Numbered from the stretch's first letter, positions 1-6,339 are shown. The stretch is 7,458 nt of DNA from Actinomycetota bacterium (GCA_009699915.1 WLNG01000066.1:1-7458); one strand, 5' to 3'. Numbers and translations: made by a program. Notes: generated by a model not told the origin, from the sequence alone.

Positions 1-518
1 CGCAGCTCCTGTGCCAACGGTCCATCACCGTGGCGTGCGGCGTGCTCGAGCGCGCGGCCCGGTGCGAGCCCCGCCCCCACGGCGAGCCGCACGCGATCGA
101 TGACCTGCGGCACCTCAGCGCGCAGGTGAGCCGCGCGCCGGCGCGCACGCTGTGCGAGCAGGAGGTCGGGCAGCAGGAAGGCGAACGTCGGCGCGAGGAG
201 CAGTCCCAGCACCCCCAGACGACCTCCCGGCGCTGCTCCGGCCAGCACGGCAACGGCCGCCAGCAGCACCTTCACGGCCATCAGCTCGCGCGCGCCGAGC
301 CACCCATCCACGCCGGCCACCTCCAGGCGCGCGGCCAACCCGGCGGGAACCGAAGGAGGCGCCGCCCGGCGCAGGGCGCGTCGGAGCGGTGCGCCCCATG
401 TACTGCGCCGTCGCGGCCGGCGGACCATCGCCCTCCTTCGCGCCCGCCCGACCTCGACAAGCGACCAGACGCCGACGGCGGGCGCCAGCGCCGCAAGGAG
501 AGCGGTCGCCGTCAGCAC
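1..518 (-). CDS. tadC: TadC-like type II secretion system F family protein (5' part, cut by window edge)
   Basis: This reading frame has no stop and runs off the left edge, giving 172 visible residues from a GTG at 518-516. It overlaps the TadB stop (512-514) by 7 bases. The N-terminus has a hydrophobic segment (about residues 3-21), then an Arg-rich cytoplasmic stretch (about 24-65), then one or two membrane segments (about 83-120). From about residue 133 it enters a T2SSF domain, with a pattern like RAEVPQVIDRVRLAVGAGL followed by P-x-x-AL, which is typical of TadC (pattern AELPDALDLLRVAVEAGL). TadC pairs with TadB as the inner-membrane platform that the TadA ATPase acts on in Tad/Flp pili. 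The order ATPase-TadB-this gene supports the call over other T2SSF proteins. No clear Shine-Dalgarno is visible, so translation is probably coupled to TadB. The rest of the domain and the C-terminal helices lie outside the window. Confidence 0.85.
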   Translation of the reverse strand, partial: MLTATALLAALAPAVGVWSLVEVGRARRRAMVRRPRRRSTWGAPLRRALRRAAPPSVPAGLAARLEVAGVDGWLGARELMAVKVLLAAVAVLAGAAPGGRLGVLGLLLAPTFAFLLPDLLLAQRARRRAAHLRAEVPQVIDRVRLAVGAGLAPGRALEHAARHGDGPLAQEL

Positions 519-1360
519 TCGCGTGGGCGCGCGAGCAACCGGATGGCGCCGAGCGCGGCGACCTGGAGGACGAGAGCCGCAAGAACGAGGACCCGCGGCC
601 CAGGCTGCTGTGCGATCGCACCGGCCAGCCCCGGCCGCAGGACAAGTGCGATCGCCGACCCGACAGCCGGCAGCCCGACGACGATCCGGGCAGTCAACCG
701 CGCCTGGGCACTCGCCGTGCGTGCTTCGGCCTCGGCCTGCGCGCCGTGCTCAATGTCGGCGGCAAACTCGCGCAGCATCCGCACGACGTCCCCGCCGCTC
801 TCGCGCTGCAACAGCACCAGCGCGCAGATGCCGGTCCAGGCGCCGGGCCCAGTGCGGCCGGCGAGCCGTCGGAGGGCCTCGGCCGGAGATGCCCCGCACG
901 AGATTGCAGCGGTGCTCTCGCGCAGCAGGTCGCGCGCAACCGACGGGAGCGCCGCGTCGGCAACGACAAGATCGAGCGCCCCGGGCAACGCGTGGCCCGC
1001 CGCGTAGGCATCAGCGAGCGCACGCGCCGTCGCAGGCGCATGCGCCTCGACGCGTGCACGCCAACGCGCCCGTCGCGCACGCACGACTACGACGGCCAGC
1101 GGCGGACCGCCGACGCCCAGCAGGAGGGCCGCTGCAGGCCCCGCCACAAGCCAACCCGCTGCGGCCGCCGACAACCCGGCGACGAGCGCCAGTCGTCGGC
1201 GCTCCTCCTCGCGCGCGCGCCCTGCCCGTCCGGCGGCGCGGGCGGGTGCCAGCGCCGAACCCAGAACCGCCAGAACACGGCCGGTGTCGACCGCGCGCAG
1301 TCCCTCAGTGGCCGCGAGCACGGCGAGCGCCGCCGCGAGCCCTGCGAGCGCCGCCGTCAC
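512..1360 (-). CDS. tadB: TadB-like pilus assembly platform protein (T2SSF domain)
   Basis: This 282-residue membrane protein starts at GTG 1360-1358, which overlaps the TGA of the upstream ATPase gene (1359-1357) in a GTGA arrangement. It has a hydrophobic N-terminus (about 2-17), an Arg/Glu-rich segment (about 41-56), a hydrophobic block that could hold two helices (57-93), a soluble T2SSF domain (about 107-225), and C-terminal helices (about 223-243 and 256-275). Within the domain, residues 108-130 (APATARALADAYAAGHALPG and following) match the usual 'P-x-x-L-x-x-L-A-x-x-x-x-A-G-x-x-L-x-x-A-L' start of the fold. TadB and TadC together form the inner-membrane base of the pilus machine. The length is normal for the family. 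It is the fourth gene of the operon and is probably made by translational coupling, since no strong ribosome binding site is visible. Confidence 0.9.
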   Translation of the reverse strand: MTAALAGLAAALAVLAATEGLRAVDTGRVLAVLGSALAPARAAGRAGRAREEERRRLALVAGLSAAAAGWLVAGPAAALLLGVGGPPLAVVVVRARRARWRARVEAHAPATARALADAYAAGHALPGALDLVVADAALPSVARDLLRESTAAISCGASPAEALRRLAGRTGPGAWTGICALVLLQRESGGDVVRMLREFAADIEHGAQAEAEARTASAQARLTARIVVGLPAVGSAIALVLRPGLAGAIAQQPGPRVLVLAALVLQVAALGAIRLLARPREC

Positions 1361-2538
1361 GCGGAGCCCTGCGCGAGCCGCGCAGCGACGCGAGCGTCGA
1401 GTGGGGGTCGCAGGATCGGACGCCCCGCGCGCAACTCATAGACCTGACGCACCGACTGCGCGCCGCTGCCTGCACCTGATGGGACTTCGGCGACGGCGAC
1501 GAGGCGCCGGCTGCCGCCCGGTCCCCGTGCGACCACGACGACGAGATCGATCGCCGCTCGCACCTGGGCGCGCACCACGGTATGTGGCAGCCCGAGCCCG
1601 GCCATGAGGACGAGCGTCTCGAGGCGGTGGAGCGCCTCTGCCGGTGATCCGGCGTGGATCGTGCCGAGCGAGCCCTCGTGCCCGGTCGCCATCGCGACGA
1701 GCATGTCGAGCGCCTCCGCCCCGCGTACCTCCCCCACGACGATCCGGTCCGGGCGCATACGCAGCGCGTTGCGCACGAGCGCGCGGATCGTGACCTCGCC
1801 GCGCCCCTCGACGTTCGGCGGACGCGCCTCGAGCCGCACCACGTGCGAGCAGTCGAGGAGCAGCTCCGCGGTGTCCTCGATCGTCACCACCCGCTCACCG
1901 GCCGGCAGCATTCCGAGGAGCGCCGCCAGCGTCGTCGTCTTCCCCGAACCGGTCGACCCGCAGACAAGGATGTTTAACCGGCCCAGGACCGCACGCCGCA
2001 GCAGGCCGTGAACCACCGGCGTCCAGGAACCCGCCGAAACCAGCTCTGCCGCACTGAACCCGTGCTGCCGGAAGCGGCGGATGGCGATCGCAGGGCCATC
2101 GATCGCGAGCGGCGGGAGCACCACGTTGATGCGCGAGCCGTCCGGCAGCCGCGCATCGCAGAGCGGTTGGGCCTCATCCACTCGTCGCCCAACGGGGCGC
2201 AGGAGCCGATCGATCGCCTCGCGCAGTTCGTCCTCGTCGGCGAAGCGCAGCGCCGTCTCGGCCAGCCGCCCCCCGCGCTCGACCCAGATTGGCTTTGTTC
2301 CGCCGACGAGGATCTCGTCCACCTGCGGATCGGCCATCAACGGCTCGAGCGGGCCGAGCCCGCGTGCGAGCGCCGCGACCCTCCCCGCGAGTCTCCGGCG
2401 TTCGTCGGGCGCCAGAGCCCAAGCCTCCCGCTCCACGAACTCGTCGGGTGCGACGGCGCGGCCTGCGAAGGCCTCGTCGATGAGGCGGTCACGCAGCGTC
2501 TCTGCGAGGAGCCGATCGTGGTTCGCAGCACCATCCAC
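1357..2538 (-). CDS. tadA: TadA/CpaF-family secretion ATPase
   Basis: This 393-residue ATPase powers assembly of Tad/Flp (type IVc) pili at the cytoplasmic face of the membrane. The N-terminal part carries the family pattern [20 protein letters not shown] (61-80) and then [19 protein letters not shown] (120-138). The Walker A motif is GSTGSGKT at 194-201. The acidic 'Asp box' region is IEDTAEL (220-226), the Walker B region is RIVVGEVRG with Glu270 (265-273), and the His box is [15 protein letters not shown] (285-299). All catalytic elements look intact. It starts at GTG 2538-2536, five bases after the TAG of the SAF gene. At 393 residues it is towards the short end for CpaF, with only about 60 residues before the first conserved block. 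An archaeal-type or type IV pilus PilB ATPase is a less likely alternative, because the TadB and TadC neighbours and the sequence pattern fit TadA. Confidence 0.97.
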   Translation of the reverse strand: MDGAANHDRLLAETLRDRLIDEAFAGRAVAPDEFVEREAWALAPDERRRLAGRVAALARGLGPLEPLMADPQVDEILVGGTKPIWVERGGRLAETALRFADEDELREAIDRLLRPVGRRVDEAQPLCDARLPDGSRINVVLPPLAIDGPAIAIRRFRQHGFSAAELVSAGSWTPVVHGLLRRAVLGRLNILVCGSTGSGKTTTLAALLGMLPAGERVVTIEDTAELLLDCSHVVRLEARPPNVEGRGEVTIRALVRNALRMRPDRIVVGEVRGAEALDMLVAMATGHEGSLGTIHAGSPAEALHRLETLVLMAGLGLPHTVVRAQVRAAIDLVVVVARGPGGSRRLVAVAEVPSGAGSGAQSVRQVYELRAGRPILRPPLDARVAARLAQGSA

Positions 2539-2543
2539 TGCGG

Positions 2544-3194
2544 CTACCCCGCCGGCCGCGGCAACACACGCAACTCGCGCGCGCCATTCTGGGCCTCGAC
2601 GAGCGCGATCGCCTGCGCGACGCTCACCCGCAACGCCAGCGCGACTCGCGGCAGCCCGGCGAGGTCGCCCTCCCCGTCCGAGCCCGCCGGTTCAGCGCTC
2701 ACGACCTCGGCGGCGCTCAGGGCGAGTCGCGTGCTGACCCGATCGGAGCCGTCATCGCGCGTGATCAACACGTCCGCCCGCGTTCCGGGCGCAAGCTCAC
2801 GGGCATCTCCGATCGCCACGATCCGGGCGATGCGCTCCCCCGGGCGTGCGCCGGCGAGGGGATCGCCGGACACGCCGGCCTCACCACCAGCGAGCACGCT
2901 CGGGTGGAGATCAAACCCCGCGGGGAGCGCCACCGCCGCCCGGGCGCCGACGACCTCACCGGGTGAGCTGAAGGCGCCGGCGGGCGCATAGCGAGCGGGG
3001 ACCCGCCGCACCGCGAGTGCCGAGCGCCCGATACGCGCGCCGCGCGCGACAGAACGGCGCAAGGTCACGACTCCGACCGCCGGCCCGAGCCTGCCGCGCA
3101 GTGCCGCCTCGCGCCCAGCCATGTCGGATGCCGCAAGCGCACCGAGCACGATGGCCAGCCCGGCCAGCAGCGCGGCCCGCCTGCGCGGGCTCAT
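2544..3194 (-). CDS. SAF-domain CpaB/RcpC-like pilus assembly protein
   Basis: This protein has 216 residues from ATG 3194-3192, which overlaps the response-regulator stop (3193-3191) as ATGA. The open frame extends 36 codons further upstream, but that part overlaps the regulator and has no family features, so the ATGA start is preferred. A basic MSPRRR start is followed by one membrane helix (about 7-24). A SAF domain follows (about 40-102; VVTLRRSVARGARI, then VPARYAPAGAF, then VVGARAAVALPAGFDL), and then an RcpC/CpaB-like domain (about 120-212; AIGDARELAPGTRADVLITR, then VALALRVSVAQAIALVEAQNG). CpaB/RcpC proteins are anchored in the membrane and act on the outer side during Tad pilus assembly. 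In diderms they work with the secretin; in a monoderm the role is less defined. The family call is firm but the precise function is inferred. Confidence 0.88.
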   Translation of the reverse strand: MSPRRRAALLAGLAIVLGALAASDMAGREAALRGRLGPAVGVVTLRRSVARGARIGRSALAVRRVPARYAPAGAFSSPGEVVGARAAVALPAGFDLHPSVLAGGEAGVSGDPLAGARPGERIARIVAIGDARELAPGTRADVLITRDDGSDRVSTRLALSAAEVVSAEPAGSDGEGDLAGLPRVALALRVSVAQAIALVEAQNGARELRVLPRPAG

Positions 3195-3925
3195 GCCGCG
3201 AGCGGCACCGGAGCCGGGACATCGACGAGTCGATAGCCCACCCCCCAGACGTTCACGACGTAGCGCCCTCCGTCTGCGCCGAGCTTGCGGCGCAACCGAC
3301 ACGCGTGCGAGTCGAGCGTGCGCGTGGCCCCGACGGTCCGCGCACCCCAGATGCTGCGCAACAATTCGCTCTTGGTGTGCACGCGGGTCGGGTCCGAAGC
3401 GAGCATGCGCAGCAGGGCGAACTCCTTCGCGCTGAGCTCGAGCGGCCGGCCGGAGAGATGCACCGCGCGCGCCGCGGTATCGATCTCCAGCTCGCCGATG
3501 CGCAGGCGCCCCGATCCGCCTCGTCTGCCGGAGCGGCGCAGCAGCGCATCGATGCGGCAGCGCAGCTCGCGGTAGGAGAAGGGCCGCGCCAGTGCGTCGT
3601 CGGCGCCGCGCTCGAAGGCGCGTACGCGATCGAGCTCGCCATCGCGCGGGACGATCGCCAGCAGCGGCACCTGCGGATCGACGCGGCTGACAACGCCGTC
3701 GGCCTCGCGCACGAGCGCCATCAGTTCGAGGCCCGCGGCCTGCGGCAGGCCGGCATCCACCAGCGCGATGTCCGGGAACTTCGACTCGAGCAGCCGCAGT
3801 CCGTCGCGAGCGCTGTCGGCGACGAGCACGTCGAAGCCGTCGGCGGTCAGGTTGTCGGCGAGGAAGACGCGCGTCGCATCGTCCTCCTCGACCAGCAGAA
3901 GTGTGGATCGGTCACGGTTCGTCAT
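3191..3925 (-). CDS. OmpR/PhoB-type response regulator with atypical receiver
   Basis: This protein has 244 residues from ATG 3925-3923. A longer frame reaches 3982, but its extra 19 residues look unstructured and the receiver fold begins at STLLLVEEDD, so the shorter start is chosen. The receiver spans about 8-130. The acidic pocket is E14 and D15, and the phospho-acceptor is D57 (LVDAGLP). Two usual switch residues differ: the Ser/Thr position is V92 (AIVPRD) and the conserved Lys before Pro-Phe is R114 (LARPF). The winged helix spans about 140-234 and looks complete (LSAKEFALLRMLA, then the recognition-helix region RTLDSHACRLRRKLG, then VWGVGYRLVD). It is the first gene of the Tad operon, coupled by ATGA to the SAF gene, which suggests it controls pilus expression. 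No histidine kinase is present in the window. Its DNA targets cannot be read from the sequence. Confidence 0.92.
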   Translation of the reverse strand: MTNRDRSTLLLVEEDDATRVFLADNLTADGFDVLVADSARDGLRLLESKFPDIALVDAGLPQAAGLELMALVREADGVVSRVDPQVPLLAIVPRDGELDRVRAFERGADDALARPFSYRELRCRIDALLRRSGRRGGSGRLRIGELEIDTAARAVHLSGRPLELSAKEFALLRMLASDPTRVHTKSELLRSIWGARTVGATRTLDSHACRLRRKLGADGGRYVVNVWGVGYRLVDVPAPVPLAA

Positions 3926-3932
3926 GTCTCCC
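3926..3932 (-). promoter_or_regulatory. Candidate ribosome binding site for the response regulator
   Basis: Read on the minus strand, the bases before ATG 3925 are GGGAGAC. The GGAG core sits only two bases from the start codon, closer than the usual 5-9. It still favours the 3925 start over the upstream in-frame ATG at 3982, which overlaps the start region of the divergent gene. It may be a weak site. Confidence 0.4.
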
Positions 3933-3972
3933 GTAGGAATCCGCGCCGCAGACCTTCCCCCCGGCGAGCCCG

Positions 3973-3978
3973 TAGATT
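3973..3978 (+). promoter_or_regulatory. Candidate -10 element (TAGATT) for a leaderless mRNA
   Basis: TAGATT matches the actinobacterial -10 pattern TANNNT. Its last T lies seven bases before the GTG at 3986, so transcription would begin at or one base before the start codon. A weak -35 (CAGACC at 3949-3954, sharing only the GAC core) lies 18 bases upstream. The gene has no Shine-Dalgarno, which fits a leaderless transcript. Confidence 0.45.
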
Positions 3979-3985
3979 TCATGGC

Positions 3986-4462
3986 GTGCGCATCCCGTTC
4001 GTTCTCGGTCCGCTCCTCGTCCTGCTCGGCGGGATCGGGACGTTCGTCATTTCACTGCGCACCTGGTACGCGGTCGACCTGACGAAGATCCCCGGCGGCG
4101 GGGCGCTGAGCGCGCAGGTCGCCCGCTCGCAGGGCTACGCCACGACCGCCAACGGCTGGGAGCCGTGGGGCACGTTCTCCGACCTGCTGCTCTTCCTCGT
4201 GATCGCCATCGCGGTCTTCACCGGCGTGGCCGGCCTGACCAACCGGCGCGACAATGCGCGCCTGGCCTTCGCCGCAGCGGTCGCCGGCCTTCTCGGCATC
4301 GTGCTCAACGGCCTCCACCTGATCAGCGAGCCGGAGCCCAGCGAGCTCGTGACGGTCCGGCCTGTGGCCTGGCTGAGCGTCGTCTTCTGCGGGCTGGTGC
4401 TGCTCGGAGGCGGCCGCTGGTTCGACACGCTCGCCATCCACCATCTCGGCAAGAAGCACTAG
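3986..4462 (+). CDS. Small four-helix membrane protein of unknown function
   Basis: This protein has 158 residues from GTG 3986 to TAG 4460-4462. A much longer open frame continues upstream on the same strand, but that part is antisense to the regulator and SAF genes, and the protein-like sequence begins at RIPFVLGPLL. Four hydrophobic segments are visible, at about 3-24, 67-84, 91-113 and 126-143. An outer loop between the first two contains RTWYAVDL and ATTANGWEPWGTFSD. This layout (first helix, WY motif, a loop with G-W-E-x-W/F, then three helices) recalls small uncharacterised membrane proteins seen in many actinobacteria, but I cannot name a family. The C-terminus ends with HHLGKKH. It is divergent from the Tad operon regulator with a 60-base gap, so the two could share regulation. 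A functional link to pili is only a guess. Confidence 0.75.
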   Translation: MRIPFVLGPLLVLLGGIGTFVISLRTWYAVDLTKIPGGGALSAQVARSQGYATTANGWEPWGTFSDLLLFLVIAIAVFTGVAGLTNRRDNARLAFAAAVAGLLGIVLNGLHLISEPEPSELVTVRPVAWLSVVFCGLVLLGGGRWFDTLAIHHLGKKH

Positions 4463-4535
4463 CTGCGCAAGCCCGCAACCTGCTCGGATTCGTGCAAGTT
4501 CGCGTTCATCGGTGAGTCAGAGCAGGGATGCGTCA

Positions 4536-4541
4536 TAGGAT
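4536..4541 (+). promoter_or_regulatory. Possible -10 element upstream of the acidic hypothetical gene
   Basis: TAGGAT fits TANNNT and lies in the 135-base gap between the two plus-strand genes. A poor -35 (TGAGTC at 4513-4518) is 17 bases upstream. Transcription would start near 4548, leaving a leader of about 50 bases before ATG 4598. The match is weak and the call is tentative. Nothing else convincing was seen in this gap. Confidence 0.25.
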
Positions 4542-4597
4542 GCCGACGACTCGTCCGGCCGACCTTGGCCGCCGGGTCCTTACTGCTTCTGGGATCA

Positions 4598-5071
4598 ATG
4601 GAAACACCGACGCGCGGAAACTACGACTCCGGCGAGGACTTTGTCCTCGAATACGGGGAGCTGCGGTTCACGTTCAATGAACGGGACTTCTCCGAGCGCT
4701 GCGAACAGGCAGCGCGCAAGCTCGGGTTCCTTGGCTCCACGCTGGAGGACACCGAGCTTGAAGACCTCGTGAACCTCGCGGTGAACGGCGAGATCAGCGA
4801 CCCGGCCTCCGGCCTGGGTGAGCACGTCAACGACTGCTGGACCGAGCTCGTCGGCCCAGCCGACCGCTCGCTGGTGCATTGGCTGCGCCGTCTGGTCTTC
4901 CGCTCCGCCTGGCTCGACCAGCGCGTGAAAGAGGGCGAGCTCGACGTGCGCTTCGACTGGGAGCGTCAGACGTTCGACTACGTGCAGCCCGAGCGCGGCG
5001 ATGAGCCGGTCGAGCTGGCCCCCGAGCCCTCCTGGGATCGCGTGGCCTACATCCCCCGCTCGGCGGCCTGA
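4598..5071 (+). CDS. Acidic soluble hypothetical protein
   Basis: This protein has 157 residues from ATG 4598 to TGA 5069-5071. An in-frame TTG at 4565 would add eleven residues (MAAGSLLLLGS), but the ATG start is favoured. A weak GGGAT lies just upstream of it. I do not recognise the family. The protein has no membrane segment or signal peptide and is clearly acidic. It probably consists of a beta-containing N-terminus (FVLEYGELRFTFNERDF), a helical middle (residues about 33-65, and again around VHWLRRLVFRSAWLDQRV), a short strand pair (ELDVRFDWERQTFDYVQ) and a Pro/Glu-rich tail. Several Trp residues and two Cys are scattered without a metal-binding pattern. Codon use looks like that of its neighbours, so it appears to be a genuine native gene. 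The neighbouring genes do not suggest a role. Confidence 0.75.
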   Translation: METPTRGNYDSGEDFVLEYGELRFTFNERDFSERCEQAARKLGFLGSTLEDTELEDLVNLAVNGEISDPASGLGEHVNDCWTELVGPADRSLVHWLRRLVFRSAWLDQRVKEGELDVRFDWERQTFDYVQPERGDEPVELAPEPSWDRVAYIPRSAA

Positions 5072-5080
5072 CGGCCGCCG
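5061..5080. terminator. GC-only hairpin at the convergent gene junction
   Basis: A perfect eight-base-pair stem (5061-5068 with 5073-5080) encloses a four-base loop TGAC that contains the TGA stop of the acidic hypothetical gene. There is no T-run on either side, so it is not a classical intrinsic terminator. It sits between two convergent genes (the stop of the Rho-like gene is at 5096-5098) and, being palindromic, would form in both transcripts. It could act as a bidirectional terminator or mRNA 3'-end stabiliser. Confidence 0.45.
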
Positions 5081-5095
5081 GCGGGAGCTGCGCCG

Positions 5096-6334
5096 CTAGA
5101 CCTTCGGCGCGACCGCCTTGGCGCGCGCCTTGGCGACCGCAGTCGCCTTGCGCTCACCGAGCAGCGCCTCGAGCCGCAGCGTGATGCTGCGCACGGGATC
5201 GAGCACCGGGTGGCGCTCCGCTGCGGCGCCGACCGCGTCGAGCGCGATCACGGTCGTCTCGCCACCGACCGGCGCGGACGCCGTGGCGATGACCGTGAGG
5301 CTGCCGGCGCCGGGAATGCTGCGCGCGGCGGCGAGCAGCCGGCGGGCGGCGGGCGGCGTGACCTGATCAAGGCCGTCGATCACGACCGCGGCGTGGGCGC
5401 CGCGCGCGACGTTGCGCTTCGCTGCGTCGAGCACGCGCTCGGCGGCCTGCGTCTGAGCGTCAGGACCGGCGGCAAGGCCGGCGACCGCTGCGGGCTCAAA
5501 GCCGGCGGCGATCCACTCGGCCCGCTCCTCAGGGCGCGCCCCGGCGAGCACCAGTTGCACCGCGACGTCCTCCTGAGCGGCGAGCTCGACCGCCAGCGCG
5601 CGCAGCGTGGTGGTACGGCCGCTGCCGGCCTCACCGGTGATCACGACCCGCGAGCCGCGCCCGAACGGGGCAAGCTCGGCGATCTGCTTGAGCACCGGAT
5701 CCTTCGCGCTGAACTCAAGGGGCTGTGTCGGGAAGGCGGCGGGCAGGTCATCCCACGTTCCGCGGCCAGCGACCTCGTCGGCCGGCGAGCCGTTGATCGT
5801 GTCGACGCGCACCAGCGACGGATGGCGCTCCGAGCGCCGCGGGGGGCGCACCGGGCCGCTGACGCGGTCGCCGGTCACCAGCTCGCAGCGCTTGACCTGC
5901 GCAGCGGAGACATAGACGTCGTCGTCACCGGGGGTGTCACCGAGCCGCAGGAAGGCGGTCCCGCCTTCGAGCACCTCGATGTTGCCCTCGAGCAGCTGCT
6001 CCTCCTGCGGGGCGCGCTCGGCGCGGGCCGGGCGCTCGCTACGAGTGCGACGCGCGGGCCGGTCTTCGCCGGCTTCCTCGTCACGGTCGCGCGAGGTACG
6101 GCCGCTGCGCGCAGCGCCACCGCGGGAGCCGCGACTGCGCGGAGCGCGTGCGGGCGCCTCAGCGGGTTCATCGGCGTCGGACGAGGCGGGATCGCCCCCC
6201 TGACGCTCGATGATCGCGTCGATCAGGTCGTCCTTGCGCAGGCGACGGAAACCGTCAAGCCCCAGAGCTGAGGCGATGGTGTGCAGGTCGGCGAGAGGAC
6301 TGTCCTCGAGGGACCGGCGGGAAAGTACGGACAT
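5096..6334 (-). CDS. Rho-derived RNA-binding protein with degenerate ATPase core
   Basis: This 412-residue protein starts at ATG 6334-6332 with a good AGGAG upstream. It has a Rho N-terminal domain (about 1-46; SLEDSPLADLHTIASALGL), a charged Arg/Ala/Asp/Glu linker (about 47-112), a Rho RNA-binding OB fold (about 113-180; DDDVYVSAAQVKR, then GDRVSGPVRPPRRSER) and a Rho-type RecA core (about 205-390; ELAPFGRGSRVVITG, then AARSIPGAGSLTVIATA). Against E. coli Rho from memory, the Walker A Lys184 is R240 (GEAGSGRT), catalytic Glu211 is A266 (LAGARPEE), the Walker B Asp265 is kept as D320, Arg269 is Q324, and the Arg finger Arg366 is L386. The Q-loop segment is deleted, the R-loop sequence is not recognisable, and the C-terminal domain is replaced by a short Lys/Ala tail. 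RNA contacts F64, R66, D78, Y80 and E108 are kept as F128, R130, D139, Y141 and E169. It therefore probably binds RNA but does not work as a translocase. A normal rho gene is expected elsewhere in the genome. Confidence 0.9.
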   Translation of the reverse strand: MSVLSRRSLEDSPLADLHTIASALGLDGFRRLRKDDLIDAIIERQGGDPASSDADEPAEAPARAPRSRGSRGGAARSGRTSRDRDEEAGEDRPARRTRSERPARAERAPQEEQLLEGNIEVLEGGTAFLRLGDTPGDDDVYVSAAQVKRCELVTGDRVSGPVRPPRRSERHPSLVRVDTINGSPADEVAGRGTWDDLPAAFPTQPLEFSAKDPVLKQIAELAPFGRGSRVVITGEAGSGRTTTLRALAVELAAQEDVAVQLVLAGARPEERAEWIAAGFEPAAVAGLAAGPDAQTQAAERVLDAAKRNVARGAHAAVVIDGLDQVTPPAARRLLAAARSIPGAGSLTVIATASAPVGGETTVIALDAVGAAAERHPVLDPVRSITLRLEALLGERKATAVAKARAKAVAPKV

Positions 6335-6339
6335 GGAAA

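Noticed and set aside
152..1441. Long plus-strand open frame of 429 codons across the TadB and TadC region
   Set aside because: It is antisense to two well-supported genes, and its product is a repetitive Arg/Pro/Ala-rich sequence with no family features. This is a usual side effect of very high GC.
2207..2218. Repeated GATCGATC-type words here and near 1541 and 94
   Set aside because: They fall inside coding regions as Ile-Asp/Arg-Ser codons, with no regular spacing. Nothing suggests a binding-site array or origin.
2008..2991. Plus-strand open frame of 327 codons opposite TadA and the SAF gene
   Set aside because: The opposite strand encodes clear Walker A, Walker B and SAF motifs. This frame has only low-complexity sequence.
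3195..3302. 36-codon N-terminal extension of the SAF protein
   Set aside because: It overlaps the end of the response regulator gene and is Arg-rich without features. The ATGA overlap start at 3194 places the membrane helix right after a short basic N-terminus, as expected.
3017..3985. Upstream extension of the membrane-protein frame by about 320 codons
   Set aside because: The extension is antisense to the regulator and SAF genes. The hydrophobic, protein-like sequence begins only at the GTG at 3986.
4479..4526. Seven-base inverted repeat (CCTGCTC and GAGCAGG) after the membrane-protein gene
   Set aside because: The loop is 34 bases and there is no T-run, so it is not a convincing terminator and could be chance at this base composition.
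4565..4597. TTG start giving eleven extra residues to the acidic hypothetical protein
   Set aside because: It is a rare start codon with no ribosome binding site, and the added MAAGSLLLLGS is too short for a signal peptide.
5210..6271. Plus-strand open frame of 353 codons opposite the Rho-derived gene
   Set aside because: The minus strand encodes recognisable Rho domains with a strong ribosome binding site. This frame looks like a shadow.
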